Shown: piece by piece, positions 17,634 through 25,921 of the stretch
How the letters are laid out: each line of letters starts with the position of its first letter
Numbering within the stretch: the stretch's first letter is position 1
Assembly: GCF_963665355.1 (NCBI RefSeq)
Contig: NZ_OY762229.1
Location: 1,860,001-1,924,000 of the forward strand
Direction of reading: 5' to 3'
DNA from: an uncultured Desulfobacter sp.
GTDB taxonomy: Bacteria > Desulfobacterota > Desulfobacteria > Desulfobacterales > Desulfobacteraceae
Length of the DNA stretch: 64,000 nt
Made by a program: the position numbers and the translations under genes
The notes under the pieces: generated by a model
What the model saw: only the letters and a program-made list of their open reading frames with translations
Databases searched by the model: none
Told to the model about the DNA's origin: nothing

Positions 17634-19580
17634 TCACAATTTAGATTTAAGTTGGGATAGTCGATTTTTTGTAATAGCGATATCTGATTGGAATAAAGGA
17701 TGGTCTGGAAACTGATTAGCAAGATCTTTGGCTAAAGGCAAACTTTTTTCGTATGCCTTGATAGCTAATAAAATGTTTCCATTAGCCTCATGAATATTTC
17801 CTATTTTTTCATAGGACACAGACAGGTCCCTTTGCCATCCAGCGTTCCCCGGGTCTGATTTGGCAAGCCGTTTTCTTATTTCCATATCCGCCTGGTAGCT
17901 TTTCAATGCCCCGGCAAGATCTCCTTGATCTTTTTGTACGTCGCCTATTTTTTCATAAGACACAGACAGGTCCCTTTGCCATCCAGCGTTCCCCGGGTCT
18001 GATTTGGCAAGCCGTTCGGCAATTTCCATAGCCGCCTGGTAGCTTTTCAATGCCCCGGCAAGATCTCCTTGATCTTTTTGTACGTCGCCTATTTTATTTA
18101 AAGACACAGACAGATCCCTTTGCCATCCAGCGTTCCCCGGGTCTGATTTGGCAAGCCGTTCTTTTATTTCCATATCCGCCTGGTAGCTTTTCAATGCCCC
18201 GGCAAGATCTCCTTGATCTTTTTGTACGTCGCCTATTTTTTCATAAGACACAGACAGGTCCCTTTGCCATCCAGCGTTCCCCGGGTCTGATTTGGTAAGC
18301 CGTTCTCTTATTTCCATAGCCGCCTGGTAGCTTTTCAATGCCCCGGCAAGATCTCCTTGATCTTTTTGTACGTCGCCTATTTTATTTAAAGACACAGACA
18401 GGTCCCTTTGCCATCCAGCGTTCCCCGGGTCTGATTTGGCAAGCCGTTCGGAAATTTTCATAGCCGCCTGGTAGCTTTTCAATGCCCTGGCAAGATCTCC
18501 TTGATCTTTTTGTACGTCGCCTATTTTTTCATAAGACACAGACAGGTCCCTTTGCCATCCAGCGTTCCCCGGGTCTGATTTGGCAAGCCGTTCTCTTATT
18601 TCCATAGCCGCCTGGTAGCTTTTCAATGCCCCGGCAAGATCTCCTTGATCTTTTTGTACGTCGCCTATTTTTTCATAAGACACAGACAGGTCCCTTTGCC
18701 ATCCAGCGTTCCCCGGGTCTGATTTGGCAAGCCGTTCTCTTATTTCCATAGCCGCCTGGTAGCTTTTCAATGCCCTGGCAAGATCTCCTTGATCTTTTTG
18801 TACGTCGCCTATTTCATTCCATAAAACGGATTTATTCCTCAAATCCACCTCGGGCAAATGAGCCAACGTCCTAAAATATAACCGTTGAGCTTTATAAATT
18901 TGCCCTGATCGTCTATAAAGTCGTCCCAAGTAAATGGCGTCCCAAGGTTCAGAAAAATCGATTTTAATGACTCTTTCGTATGCATTTAATGCTTTTTTAA
19001 CGTCTACTTCATATGCTAACCTGCCAATACGCCTCCATTGCTTGATATTCTCAGCTGCTGTTTTAGATGCCGATTTAATTAACAAGTCTAATCCGCCATT
19101 AATATCATCCTCTGCGATCATGAGTAGAGCTTGTCGTTCGTCAGTATTACCTTCCTTAACAGCTTCGGTAATAGCTTTTTGCGCATCTTTTTCAGCTTGG
19201 AAATCAATAGGTAGTATTTTTTCGTCTATCCCTTTTTTCAATCCTTCAAATGCTTTTCTTATTAGATGATCTTCATATTGCCGTAACTGATTACGTTGAG
19301 TATCATCAAGTTGATTTTCATGCTGCTTAAGGAATGTTAAGTGTTTATATAATTTAACATTCGTTTTTGATTCTATTATAGGCTTGCAGATAGATATTTT
19401 TGTTTCCATACCAATTAAGGAAATCACATCACACAAGAATAGCCTACCCTTATTGCGTAAAACATCATAGTTGTTGAGAATTGCTGCCACCCCTAAAATT
19501 ATTGCTACAAGTATTCCCCAAATCTTTAAAATTTTCTTACTTTTTTCGTTCTCCGAAAGTTCTCGAATCATGGCTATCAT
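17634..19580 (-). CDS. Membrane-anchored TPR protein with near-identical tandem repeats
   Basis: 648-aa protein. One N-terminal transmembrane helix (KKILKIWGILVAIILGVAAIL, residues 14-34), a mixed helical region to about residue 250, then seven 48-residue units of the form IGDVQKDQGDLAGALKSYQA with a following AKSDPGNAGWQRDLSVS, and a more diverged eighth unit before the C-terminus. The repeats are TPR-like (Kinesin-light-chain-style long TPRs), so the protein probably acts as a scaffold for protein contacts on one side of the inner membrane. The gene converges on livF. Its AT-rich N-terminal half differs from the repeats, suggesting recent expansion of the array. Function unknown. Confidence 0.8.
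   Translation of the reverse strand: MIAMIRELSENEKSKKILKIWGILVAIILGVAAILNNYDVLRNKGRLFLCDVISLIGMETKISICKPIIESKTNVKLYKHLTFLKQHENQLDDTQRNQLRQYEDHLIRKAFEGLKKGIDEKILPIDFQAEKDAQKAITEAVKEGNTDERQALLMIAEDDINGGLDLLIKSASKTAAENIKQWRRIGRLAYEVDVKKALNAYERVIKIDFSEPWDAIYLGRLYRRSGQIYKAQRLYFRTLAHLPEVDLRNKSVLWNEIGDVQKDQGDLARALKSYQAAMEIRERLAKSDPGNAGWQRDLSVSYEKIGDVQKDQGDLAGALKSYQAAMEIRERLAKSDPGNAGWQRDLSVSYEKIGDVQKDQGDLARALKSYQAAMKISERLAKSDPGNAGWQRDLSVSLNKIGDVQKDQGDLAGALKSYQAAMEIRERLTKSDPGNAGWQRDLSVSYEKIGDVQKDQGDLAGALKSYQADMEIKERLAKSDPGNAGWQRDLSVSLNKIGDVQKDQGDLAGALKSYQAAMEIAERLAKSDPGNAGWQRDLSVSYEKIGDVQKDQGDLAGALKSYQADMEIRKRLAKSDPGNAGWQRDLSVSYEKIGNIHEANGNILLAIKAYEKSLPLAKDLANQFPDHPLFQSDIAITKNRLSQLKSKL
17814..18821 (-). 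repeat. Seven tandem 144-bp repeats inside the TPR gene
   Basis: Seven in-frame 144-bp units, each encoding 48 residues, differ by only a few bases. Variation clusters at the YEK/LNK start and at the AAMEIRERL / ADMEIKERL positions. An eighth, diverged unit follows at about 17670-17813. Such an array can change copy number by slippage or recombination. Confidence 0.88.
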
Positions 19581-20011
19581 TCCAATTTTAGACCAACATG
19601 AATATTTAAGAATGCTTATCTAAACCAATACGTGCTAAAAAACACAAGCGTAAAGTTTGTTTCTTATTTTATTTGTCTGTTGCGAATCATATTGGAGCAG
19701 GAATATTAGATTAAATAAATTGTAAAATTCAGCTTGTTTTTATACAGCAGAAAACTAAGCACTTATGGTATTTAAGGATACCCAAGCCAATTTTGAAGCG
19801 GCGTTGGCTACTTTTGTTATTGGTGACCTGAATCGAAAATCTGAAAGATCAAACCAAGGGGCCGAGGTGAAGACTACCCTTCGGCCAGTCCCCGTTTTTC
19901 GGTCGAACAACGCCCCCAGACTATCTGTAAATTCAGGTGTGTTGAAAAACATTATAAATCTGATTGTGCCATTGATGACTCTATATTCAGGAAACTGATT
20001 GTTAGAAGCAA
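19581..20011. other. Intergenic region, no supported gene
   Basis: 431 bp. Two overlapping short frames on opposite strands (19755-19952 and 19765-19998) are present, but neither has an SD, a domain or plausible composition. I treat this as non-coding or as decayed DNA. Confidence 0.4.
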
Positions 20012-20284
20012 TTAGGCGTTTGAAGGGTTTTCAGAAATTCCGTTTTTCCATAATTCATATTCACTAATATCAATCATATCATTCCAATATACAGCATATC
20101 CGCCTGGCTCCACTTTAACGTTTCTGAAAAATGCCTGATTTTTAAGAGGTGAAAACATCTCATTAGTTAACAGCCTGCTGATATTGTATTTTTTTACCTC
20201 TCCGTTAACAAATGTAATAACGAGAGTATTTTGATCTGCCACGACTGCCATTTTTATTTTAGGTACAATCATTTTTAAAATCAC
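20012..20284 (-). CDS. DUF2442 domain protein
   Basis: About 86-90 aa. The sequence matches the DUF2442 pattern: strand DQNTLVITFVNGEVKKYNISRLL, then FFRNVKVEPGGYAVYWNDMIDISEYELWKNG. DUF2442 genes often pair with DUF4160 genes and the pair has been discussed as toxin-antitoxin-like (established association; function not certain). Here it overlaps the DUF4160 frame by 4 bp (GTGA) if the GTG at 20284 is used; an ATG at 20272 is the alternative start. Confidence 0.75.
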   Translation of the reverse strand: MILKMIVPKIKMAVVADQNTLVITFVNGEVKKYNISRLLTNEMFSPLKNQAFFRNVKVEPGGYAVYWNDMIDISEYELWKNGISENPSNA

Positions 20285-20516
20285 TCCAAAGGTGGTAATT
20301 TTTTAAATTCTTGAGTTTCCCAGATTGTCTTTAATTCAGCCTGATATTTCTCAGCCCATTCCAAAACTAATTTCCTGGCCCTTGGCGGAAGATCCCCTTC
20401 AATCACGTTTAAAGAGTTGATATCGAAACACCATACACAGCATGAAAGTGTGGTGGTGGATGGTCCCCAAAAAAGAGTTTGATAATGATCCCGTAAAACC
20501 TCGTAATTTCCGGCAT
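20281..20516 (-). pseudogene. DUF4160 gene, frameshifted
   Basis: The canonical DUF4160 start is present from an ATG at 20516 (MPEITRFYGIIIKLFFGDH, then PPPHFHAVYG) with AGGA upstream. This frame then runs into a stop, and the rest of the domain (FDINSLNVIEGDLPPRARKL to the C-terminus) continues in another frame, the switch lying near 20430. About five codons usually found between the HFH and FDI blocks are also missing. A small deletion plus frameshift explains both. A longer open frame on this strand beginning at 20592 misreads the N-terminal part. Confidence 0.7.
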
Positions 20517-20930
20517 TGCAACGTCCTGTCTTTATATTAACCGTTTTCGGTAATGATACCGCAAAAAAAATCTCCTTTTTAATATACCTCATGATTTTAA
20601 TTTTTCACAGGCGTTCTTTTGGTCGTTTTTTTTGCATTATATATATGTTGGTAAGATCAAACTGAGTTTTTGGGAGGCGAGGACTACATTGGCGACGAGG
20701 CGCAATTTTTCGATGGCGGTCTGCTCCGGACTTTCCCTGTACTTCCACACTTTTTAACTCAACCAATCGGCGAGCAATATTATGACAACGCAACCGAACG
20801 ACTAATCTTTGGGGGAAGGATCTGAGTCTTCATCATGCTCTCTTTCATCATTTTCCGGGGTTCAATTTCGAAATATGCGCGTCTGAATAAAAGTCGGTTT
20901 TAGGCTTGAAATGGTTCGTTGTTGCACCGA
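20517..20930. other. Intergenic region, no supported gene
   Basis: 414 bp. It contains a 62-codon frame (20605-20793, minus) of basic, low-complexity composition without an SD or recognisable domain. I cannot support a gene here. Confidence 0.35.
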
Positions 20931-21530
20931 TCAGCCCTTCTCAAGTCGGAGCCAGACTTGCGCATCAAAAGGGACCCGCCCCCGAAACATCTTCTCCTGA
21001 TATAATGGAACGTCGTGAAAGCTGCCGACGAGCACTTTTTCCACACTCACGCCAGTGACGCTGTATCCATTTTTTGCCAAAACATCTATTATCGGCGCCA
21101 GCAGTTCTTTTCTAAAGAGAAGGCTGGATACATATTTATTAATATCCATGGCGACAGGCTTCCCTTTTCTTGAATCCCAGCCGCCATTTGTGCGTGCGGC
21201 ATTCGCCAGATATTGACACATCCATGGGTAGTCAATAAGCCTTCCAAGATACAAAGATGCATAGCTTCTATCAAGCTGCGGCGATCGAATCTTTGAAAAT
21301 GCTTCATCAAGAATCGGCAGCATTGACTCTCTGCCGATATCGCACCCGGTGGATAGGGGATGAAATGCCCGCAATCTCATCGTGTGCCACTGATCGTTCA
21401 CTTCCACCCTAAGCTCGCATTCTCCCACCTTCGTTGCCGCAATCACCGTTTCTTGAGACCATACGATGGTGGGAAAGATCAAAAAAATCGAAATCAATCC
21501 GAAAACGTTTTGCAAAATCCTGATGGTCAT
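20931..21530 (-). CDS. Secreted hypothetical protein
   Basis: 199 aa, not recognised. The N-terminus is a good signal peptide (NVFGLISIFLIFPTIVWSQ, cleavage near residue 25). The mature part holds four Cys (GECELRVEV, STGCDIGRES, PWMCQYL and none near the end) that could pair in the periplasm. It lies 21 bp after the lipocalin-like fragment and probably forms a unit with it and the frameshifted membrane-protein gene upstream. No catalytic motif is visible. Confidence 0.55.
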   Translation of the reverse strand: MTIRILQNVFGLISIFLIFPTIVWSQETVIAATKVGECELRVEVNDQWHTMRLRAFHPLSTGCDIGRESMLPILDEAFSKIRSPQLDRSYASLYLGRLIDYPWMCQYLANAARTNGGWDSRKGKPVAMDINKYVSSLLFRKELLAPIIDVLAKNGYSVTGVSVEKVLVGSFHDVPLYQEKMFRGRVPFDAQVWLRLEKG

Positions 21531-21551
21531 TTGGGCTCACCTACCTATAGT

Positions 21552-21890
21552 TCATTGCCTCATTCTTCTATATTTTTCCATGTCGCCGGGGCGGTCGCTG
21601 ACAACTGTCAGTTCATCCTCGCTTACAGAAACGTATAGAATCACTATCTCCACGGAACCGTCACCGTACATGATATCGAACTTCACGCGCCCATTTTTTA
21701 AACGCGTGTATTTTCCACTCACGGCCATTCCCTCATTGTCCACCGCGCTGAATGATCCATTTTTTTTGAATTCCAATGTTGAGCTTTTACCGACCTCCAG
21801 CCATGTCCCGATTATACTGGGCGAAGCTGCAGCCGTTTCTCCATATCTTTCGGTTGAGGCTTTTCCAGATTCAGCACCCGGAAATCATAA
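21552..21890 (-). CDS. Lipocalin-like small protein, probably a fragment
   Basis: The open frame encodes IIGTWLEVGKSSTLEFKKNG, then SFSAVDNEGMAVSGKYTRL and a beta-rich end. The pattern GTW...TLEFKKDG...GKY is typical of small lipocalin-like extracellular domains. The frame is open from about 21890 but has no ATG; the first usable start is a TTG at 21776, which cuts off the GTW strand. Overlap with the preceding frame suggests a lost start or a frameshift joining the two. Function unknown. Confidence 0.4.
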
Positions 21891-22230
21891 CGCCCTTTGA
21901 CTGGTATGTCATAGACCTTTATTTCCATTCTGACACGGGATAAAGTTGATGACCGGGCGCGGAATAAGGTCGAACGACCCTTCAGGGGTGTACCGGCCGC
22001 TGTGCGCAACTCAAAATTAGTCCTCGCGAAACGTCTTGTGAAGAAAGGCCCATCAATGCAAAGGATAACCCGACCCGCTTCGCCGAACTCAATATATTGT
22101 TGCGCTGCAAGTGGAACGGTCAGGATCTGTTTTTCAACCCGCAACCGGATGACATTCTTAATGAAATATATGAGTAATGCGAGACCAAGGGCAAAAAATG
22201 GCGGTGATATTTAGCCTTGTCCCCCTGCAT
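21812..22230 (-). pseudogene. Small membrane protein gene with probable 1-base frameshift
   Basis: An ATG at 22230 begins MQGDKAK; adding one A near 22211 would continue into ISPPFFALGLALLIYFIKNV, a transmembrane helix, and then a roughly 110-aa soluble beta-rich tail ending LRPV at 21812. Without that base the first frame stops early. As it stands only the part from a TTG at 22144 is open. Either the gene is decayed or there is a base-call error. Not recognised. Confidence 0.35.
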
Positions 22231-22643
22231 GAAGACAAAGCGAATGAAAGCCATCCGATTTTCGGTTATCAATATTCCAGGCAGAGTCATTGAACATTCT
22301 CGCAGTCTGATATTGCGTTTATCTAAACGGCATCCATCTTATGCTCTCCTTGTTGAAGCACGCAGGCGAATCGCATTGCTAAATGGAACCTGGGCTCCCT
22401 CAGGATAATCATATGAGATTTTTTTTATCAAAAAATGGAACTTTTCTACCGATTATGGGATAATTGCGCCTAAATTGTACTTAAATTAGACGAATTGTTC
22501 CGCAAGAGAGGTTAACGTTACCCAACACCTCGTTTCTCTGACATAACTAGCCGCACTCCGAGAAAAAATTTCCCGAAATTGTCCTTGGACAGGTGTTCAG
22601 AAAAATAGGCGGTGGATTTGGGGTTTTCTTAAGGGTTTGACAG
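22231..22643. other. Intergenic region before the Sia/RiPP cluster
   Basis: 413 bp, AT-rich on the right. The plus-strand frame at 22217-22408 lacks an SD and domain. This region should hold the promoter of the 22.6-37.3 kb cluster, but no pair of boxes is good enough to name. Confidence 0.4.
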
Positions 22644-22802
22644 ATGACAAAGAAAAAAATAGAGTATGAATTTAGTATTACCAACACAGATAAGGAGGTG
22701 CCCCTTAAATATGCAGAGAGCTGTATTTCTTCCAACTTGAACTCGAAGGAGGAATCCATAGTTGAGAATTCCGGAGATGAAAAAAATGATGTCTTATCAT
22801 AA
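22644..22802 (+). CDS. Possible 52-aa peptide gene at the head of the cluster
   Basis: ATG at 22644 with AAGGG 8 nt upstream opens a 52-codon frame (MTKKKIEYEFSITNT at the start, charged Ser/Asn/Glu-rich C-terminus ending DVLS). It overlaps the SiaB-like gene by 41 bp. Two AAGGAGG sequences lie inside it (22690s and 22746-22752), the second serving the SiaB start, so it may be only a leader region. It might be a small regulatory or precursor peptide; no family recognised. Confidence 0.35.
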   Translation: MTKKKIEYEFSITNTDKEVPLKYAESCISSNLNSKEESIVENSGDEKNDVLS

Positions 22803-23346
22803 ATCCGCATATGAGTTTCATGAAGAGTTGAAGGCCCAGGGAGTTTTTTTCTTTTTCAACGGCACCCTCTCCCAGAATCTGCTCAAGGATATCATCCGAA
22901 ATATCCACTGCCGCAAGGAGCTGGAGATTGCCACAAGAACCCAGCTCAATCGGATCATATCCATTGTCATCGAGCTTCTGCAGAATGTGACCTTCTACTC
23001 CTCGGAGCCTGCGAAATATTGCGACAACAAGAACTTCAGAGATATCGGTGACGGAATACTGATGATCGGCCGCAGGGATGATGCTTTTTTCATCTCCTGC
23101 GGAAACCCGGTGGAGAGGAGCAAGGTCGACATCATCCGCTCCAAGGTGGAGCGGCTCAGCAGTATGAATCGAAGTGAAATCGTTCAGTTTTATCGTGGCC
23201 AGCTCAATGAAGTCAGGGACGAGGAGGGCATGGGTGCCGGCCTGGGATTTATCGAAATCGCAAAAAAATCGAGCCGCCCCCTTAATATTACATTTGATAG
23301 AGTGGATGAAGACCGTGCCTATTTTTCCATCACAAGCTATGTATGA
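22762..23346 (+). CDS. siaB: SiaB-family protein kinase (HATPase-like)
   Basis: About 194 aa. In Pseudomonas, SiaB phosphorylates SiaC and SiaA dephosphorylates it, which controls the diguanylate cyclase SiaD (established). Here the HATPase-like features are visible: IVIELLQNVTFYSSEP as the N-box, GDGILMIGRRDDAFFISCGN, and the Gly-rich GMGAGLGFIEIAKKS. I choose the TTG at 22762 because AAGGAGG (22746-22752) is 9 nt before it; ATGs at 22777, 22786 and 22789 are alternatives. The siaC-like gene follows after 13 bp. Confidence 0.78.
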   Translation: MRIPEMKKMMSYHKSAYEFHEELKAQGVFFFFNGTLSQNLLKDIIRNIHCRKELEIATRTQLNRIISIVIELLQNVTFYSSEPAKYCDNKNFRDIGDGILMIGRRDDAFFISCGNPVERSKVDIIRSKVERLSSMNRSEIVQFYRGQLNEVRDEEGMGAGLGFIEIAKKSSRPLNITFDRVDEDRAYFSITSYV

Positions 23347-23359
23347 CGGGGAATGATAC

Positions 23360-23749
23360 ATGGATGCACCAAATATAGCAGCAACGGAAGATACGCCTCT
23401 GGTGAAATTCGATTCCGAAGATCGAAGCCTAACCATCAGAGGTAACAGCTTCCCTGAAAACACATTTGTATTCTACAAGCCGATCATCTCATGGCTGGAG
23501 GGTTATCTCGTAAGTGACCTGCCCGGGGTATTTGTCCTGAATATGGACATCGGCTATTACAACAGCAGTTCCTCGAAGGTATATATGAATATTTTCAACC
23601 TCTTGAGCAACAAGGGCACCGAGGGTTGCGCCATCGTTGTAAACTGGTACTACGATAGTGAAGACGAGGATGCCCACGAAGACGGCGAAGAGTTCCGGAT
23701 GGGAATGGAATCGATTACCTTTAATATAGTCTCAAAGGATCTCTCCTAA
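23360..23749 (+). CDS. siaC: SiaC-family regulatory phosphoprotein (DUF1987)
   Basis: 129 aa. The family core is clear: SFPENTFVFYKPIISWLEGY, VLNMDIGYYNSSSSKVYMNI and VNWYYDSEDEDAHEDGEEF. The SSSS run at residues 69-72 sits where P. aeruginosa SiaC carries the Thr that SiaB phosphorylates. Unphosphorylated SiaC is the activator of the SiaD cyclase in that system. The stop TAA is followed immediately by the ATG of the histidine kinase gene, so translation should be tightly coupled. Confidence 0.85.
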   Translation: MDAPNIAATEDTPLVKFDSEDRSLTIRGNSFPENTFVFYKPIISWLEGYLVSDLPGVFVLNMDIGYYNSSSSKVYMNIFNLLSNKGTEGCAIVVNWYYDSEDEDAHEDGEEFRMGMESITFNIVSKDLS

Positions 23750-25897
23750 ATGACGACAGCATCCCTATTCAGCTTTGAAGAGAACGTCGTCAGCCATTCC
23801 GAAATCGTTTTAGCCGATACCGGTCTCTCCTTCGAACGCCTCAGAGAGGAGTACAGCCGGCTGGCCGCTAATTTCAAACAGCTTCTCAACGAGCATAAGC
23901 GCTTGATCCGCTTGAACGACAGGCAGCAGAATCAGATGAACCGTCTCAATCACGATCTCAAGCACGCCAAGGAGGCGGCGGAGGCGGCCACAAATGCCAA
24001 GAGCGACTTTCTGGCCAACATGAGCCATGAAATCAGGACGCCCATGAACGCCGTCATAGGCCTTTGCCTCCTGATCTTAAAAACCGATCTTTCCCCCAAA
24101 CAGCATGACTATATCAACAAGATCAGCGCATCGGCCCACACCCTTCTGGGCACCATCAATGAGATCCTGGACTTCTCCAAGATCGAAGCCGGCAAACTCG
24201 ACTTCGAAGATACGGAGTTTTCCCTTGTCGACCTTTTGAAAAACCTGCCGGATCTTTTTTATTCGAAATGTTCCGAAAAAAAGATCCGGCTGAGCATCGA
24301 TATAGACAAGCAGATCCCCTGTTGTCTTGTGGGCGACCCCCTGCGGCTGCACCAGGTTCTCGTAAACCTGACTACCAATGCCGTGAAGTTCACCCTTCAG
24401 GGACATATCCATGTCCAGGCCCTGTGTGTGAAAAAGGGAAAGGATCGAATTCGTCTCAGGTTTGAGGTAAAAGACACCGGCATCGGCATGACGAAGGCGC
24501 AGCAAGAGCTGGTATTCTCACCCTTTACCCAGGCCGATTCATCCACGTCCCGCAAGTTCGGCGGTACCGGCCTGGGCCTTACGATCTGCAAACGTATCGT
24601 GGAGATGATGAAGGGCCGGATTGGGGTGTTCAGCTCCCCTGGAGAGGGCAGCACCTTCTGGTTCGAAGCCGAGTTCAGCACAGCCTGCCAAGCCCCTGCG
24701 GATCCATACGCGCTGTCGGAAAAGGCAAATTCCCTTAAGGCCGGAGGGCCGGATATCATTCCGGATTCCCCCGCCCTTGAAGGCGCCGAGGTTCTCCTGG
24801 TGGACGACAACGAAATCAATCTTCAGGTGAACAAAGAGATCATGGAATGGGGCGGAATACGGGTGACCACGGCTTCCACGGGAATGCAGGCCCTCCTCAA
24901 ATTCACCGAAACCCTGAAGGGCCCAAGGCCTTTTGAGGCCGTTTTCCTGGATATTCAGATGCCGGACATGAACGGCTATGAGTTGACCCGGAAGATCAGA
25001 AAACTTGAAATGCATGCCGGGAATAACATCGCGAAAGCCGATAACGTGCCTGTTCCCATCATCGCCCTCACATCCCATGCAACAAAAGGGTGCCGTGAAA
25101 AATGCATCCAGGCAGGGATGAACGATTATGTGACCAAGCCCGTCGAGGTATCCCTTCTGTTCAATACCCTTTTAAGATGGATTGATCCCGACACTCTGTC
25201 CCTGCCACCCGGGACCAAAGGCGCCCCCTCCCGCCCCCGGGAAGCAGCCCCTCTCCTGAAAGACAATGATTTTCCGGTTCACCTGCCCGGCCTGGATATA
25301 TCGGAAAGCCTGCCCCGTCTCAGGGGATCCACGGATCTGTACTTGAAACTTAGCACCTTGTTTCTTGAAAATTTCGGTGATTTCAAACAGGAGCTGCAGC
25401 AGGGATTTGAAAAGGAAGATATAGGAAAAATCGAGTATCGACTCCATGCCCTCAAGGGGGCTGCCGGAAACATCGGAGCCGTACACCTGTTTGCGGGAGC
25501 AGATGAGCTGGAAACGATCATCAAAGAGAAACGCAACAAGGAACTGGCGCCTGCCCTGAAATATTTCAACCTGTGTATAGACGAGGTGACGGCATCCTTA
25601 AGATTCCTCGTGGACGCCATAGGGAAAAGCGCTCCGGCCGATCACCAACCTGCTGAAGAAGAATGGAAAAAGGTGGACATCGGCGTCGTGGGCTCACTGA
25701 TCAAGGAGATCATCGAACTTCTGGAGGAAGATTTCGATGAGGTGGAAAAGCGGATCAGCAAACTCAAAACAGCCCTTGGACCCTGTGGCGAAAGCCGGGA
25801 GTATATCGTTATTCTTAAGAGCATCGACAATTTCGAGATGGATGCAGCCCTGGTCGGTCTTACAAAACTTTCTGAAAAACTGAACATCAGGCTATAG
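23750..25897 (+). CDS. Soluble hybrid histidine kinase (HisKA-HATPase-REC-Hpt)
   Basis: 715 aa with no transmembrane segment and no PAS domain. A coiled-coil N-terminus (residues 25-80) leads to the H-box [16 protein letters not shown] (His near 94), N and G boxes ([22 protein letters not shown]), a receiver [10 protein letters not shown] (about 347) with phospho-Asp in [13 protein letters not shown] (about 400), and an Hpt domain [15 protein letters not shown] (about 565). With no sensor of its own it may take input through SiaB/SiaC or the 1757-aa protein (inference). Output is likely the response-regulator cyclase 24 bp downstream. Confidence 0.88.
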   Translation: MTTASLFSFEENVVSHSEIVLADTGLSFERLREEYSRLAANFKQLLNEHKRLIRLNDRQQNQMNRLNHDLKHAKEAAEAATNAKSDFLANMSHEIRTPMNAVIGLCLLILKTDLSPKQHDYINKISASAHTLLGTINEILDFSKIEAGKLDFEDTEFSLVDLLKNLPDLFYSKCSEKKIRLSIDIDKQIPCCLVGDPLRLHQVLVNLTTNAVKFTLQGHIHVQALCVKKGKDRIRLRFEVKDTGIGMTKAQQELVFSPFTQADSSTSRKFGGTGLGLTICKRIVEMMKGRIGVFSSPGEGSTFWFEAEFSTACQAPADPYALSEKANSLKAGGPDIIPDSPALEGAEVLLVDDNEINLQVNKEIMEWGGIRVTTASTGMQALLKFTETLKGPRPFEAVFLDIQMPDMNGYELTRKIRKLEMHAGNNIAKADNVPVPIIALTSHATKGCREKCIQAGMNDYVTKPVEVSLLFNTLLRWIDPDTLSLPPGTKGAPSRPREAAPLLKDNDFPVHLPGLDISESLPRLRGSTDLYLKLSTLFLENFGDFKQELQQGFEKEDIGKIEYRLHALKGAAGNIGAVHLFAGADELETIIKEKRNKELAPALKYFNLCIDEVTASLRFLVDAIGKSAPADHQPAEEEWKKVDIGVVGSLIKEIIELLEEDFDEVEKRISKLKTALGPCGESREYIVILKSIDNFEMDAALVGLTKLSEKLNIRL

Positions 25898-25921
25898 ATA
25901 TCATGGAGCTCGAACGCCCTT

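Noticed and set aside
17360-17722. 120-codon minus-strand frame overlapping the TPR gene end
   Set aside because: Overlaps the well-supported TPR frame, lacks SD and domain, AT-rich random composition.
17814-18821. CRISPR array
   Set aside because: The regular repeats are 144-bp, in frame, and encode 48-residue TPR-like units; no short repeat/unique spacer alternation.
19755-19998. Two short opposite frames
   Set aside because: Mutual shadows; neither has recognisable features.
20605-20793. 62-codon basic frame on the minus strand
   Set aside because: No SD, no domain, low-complexity composition.
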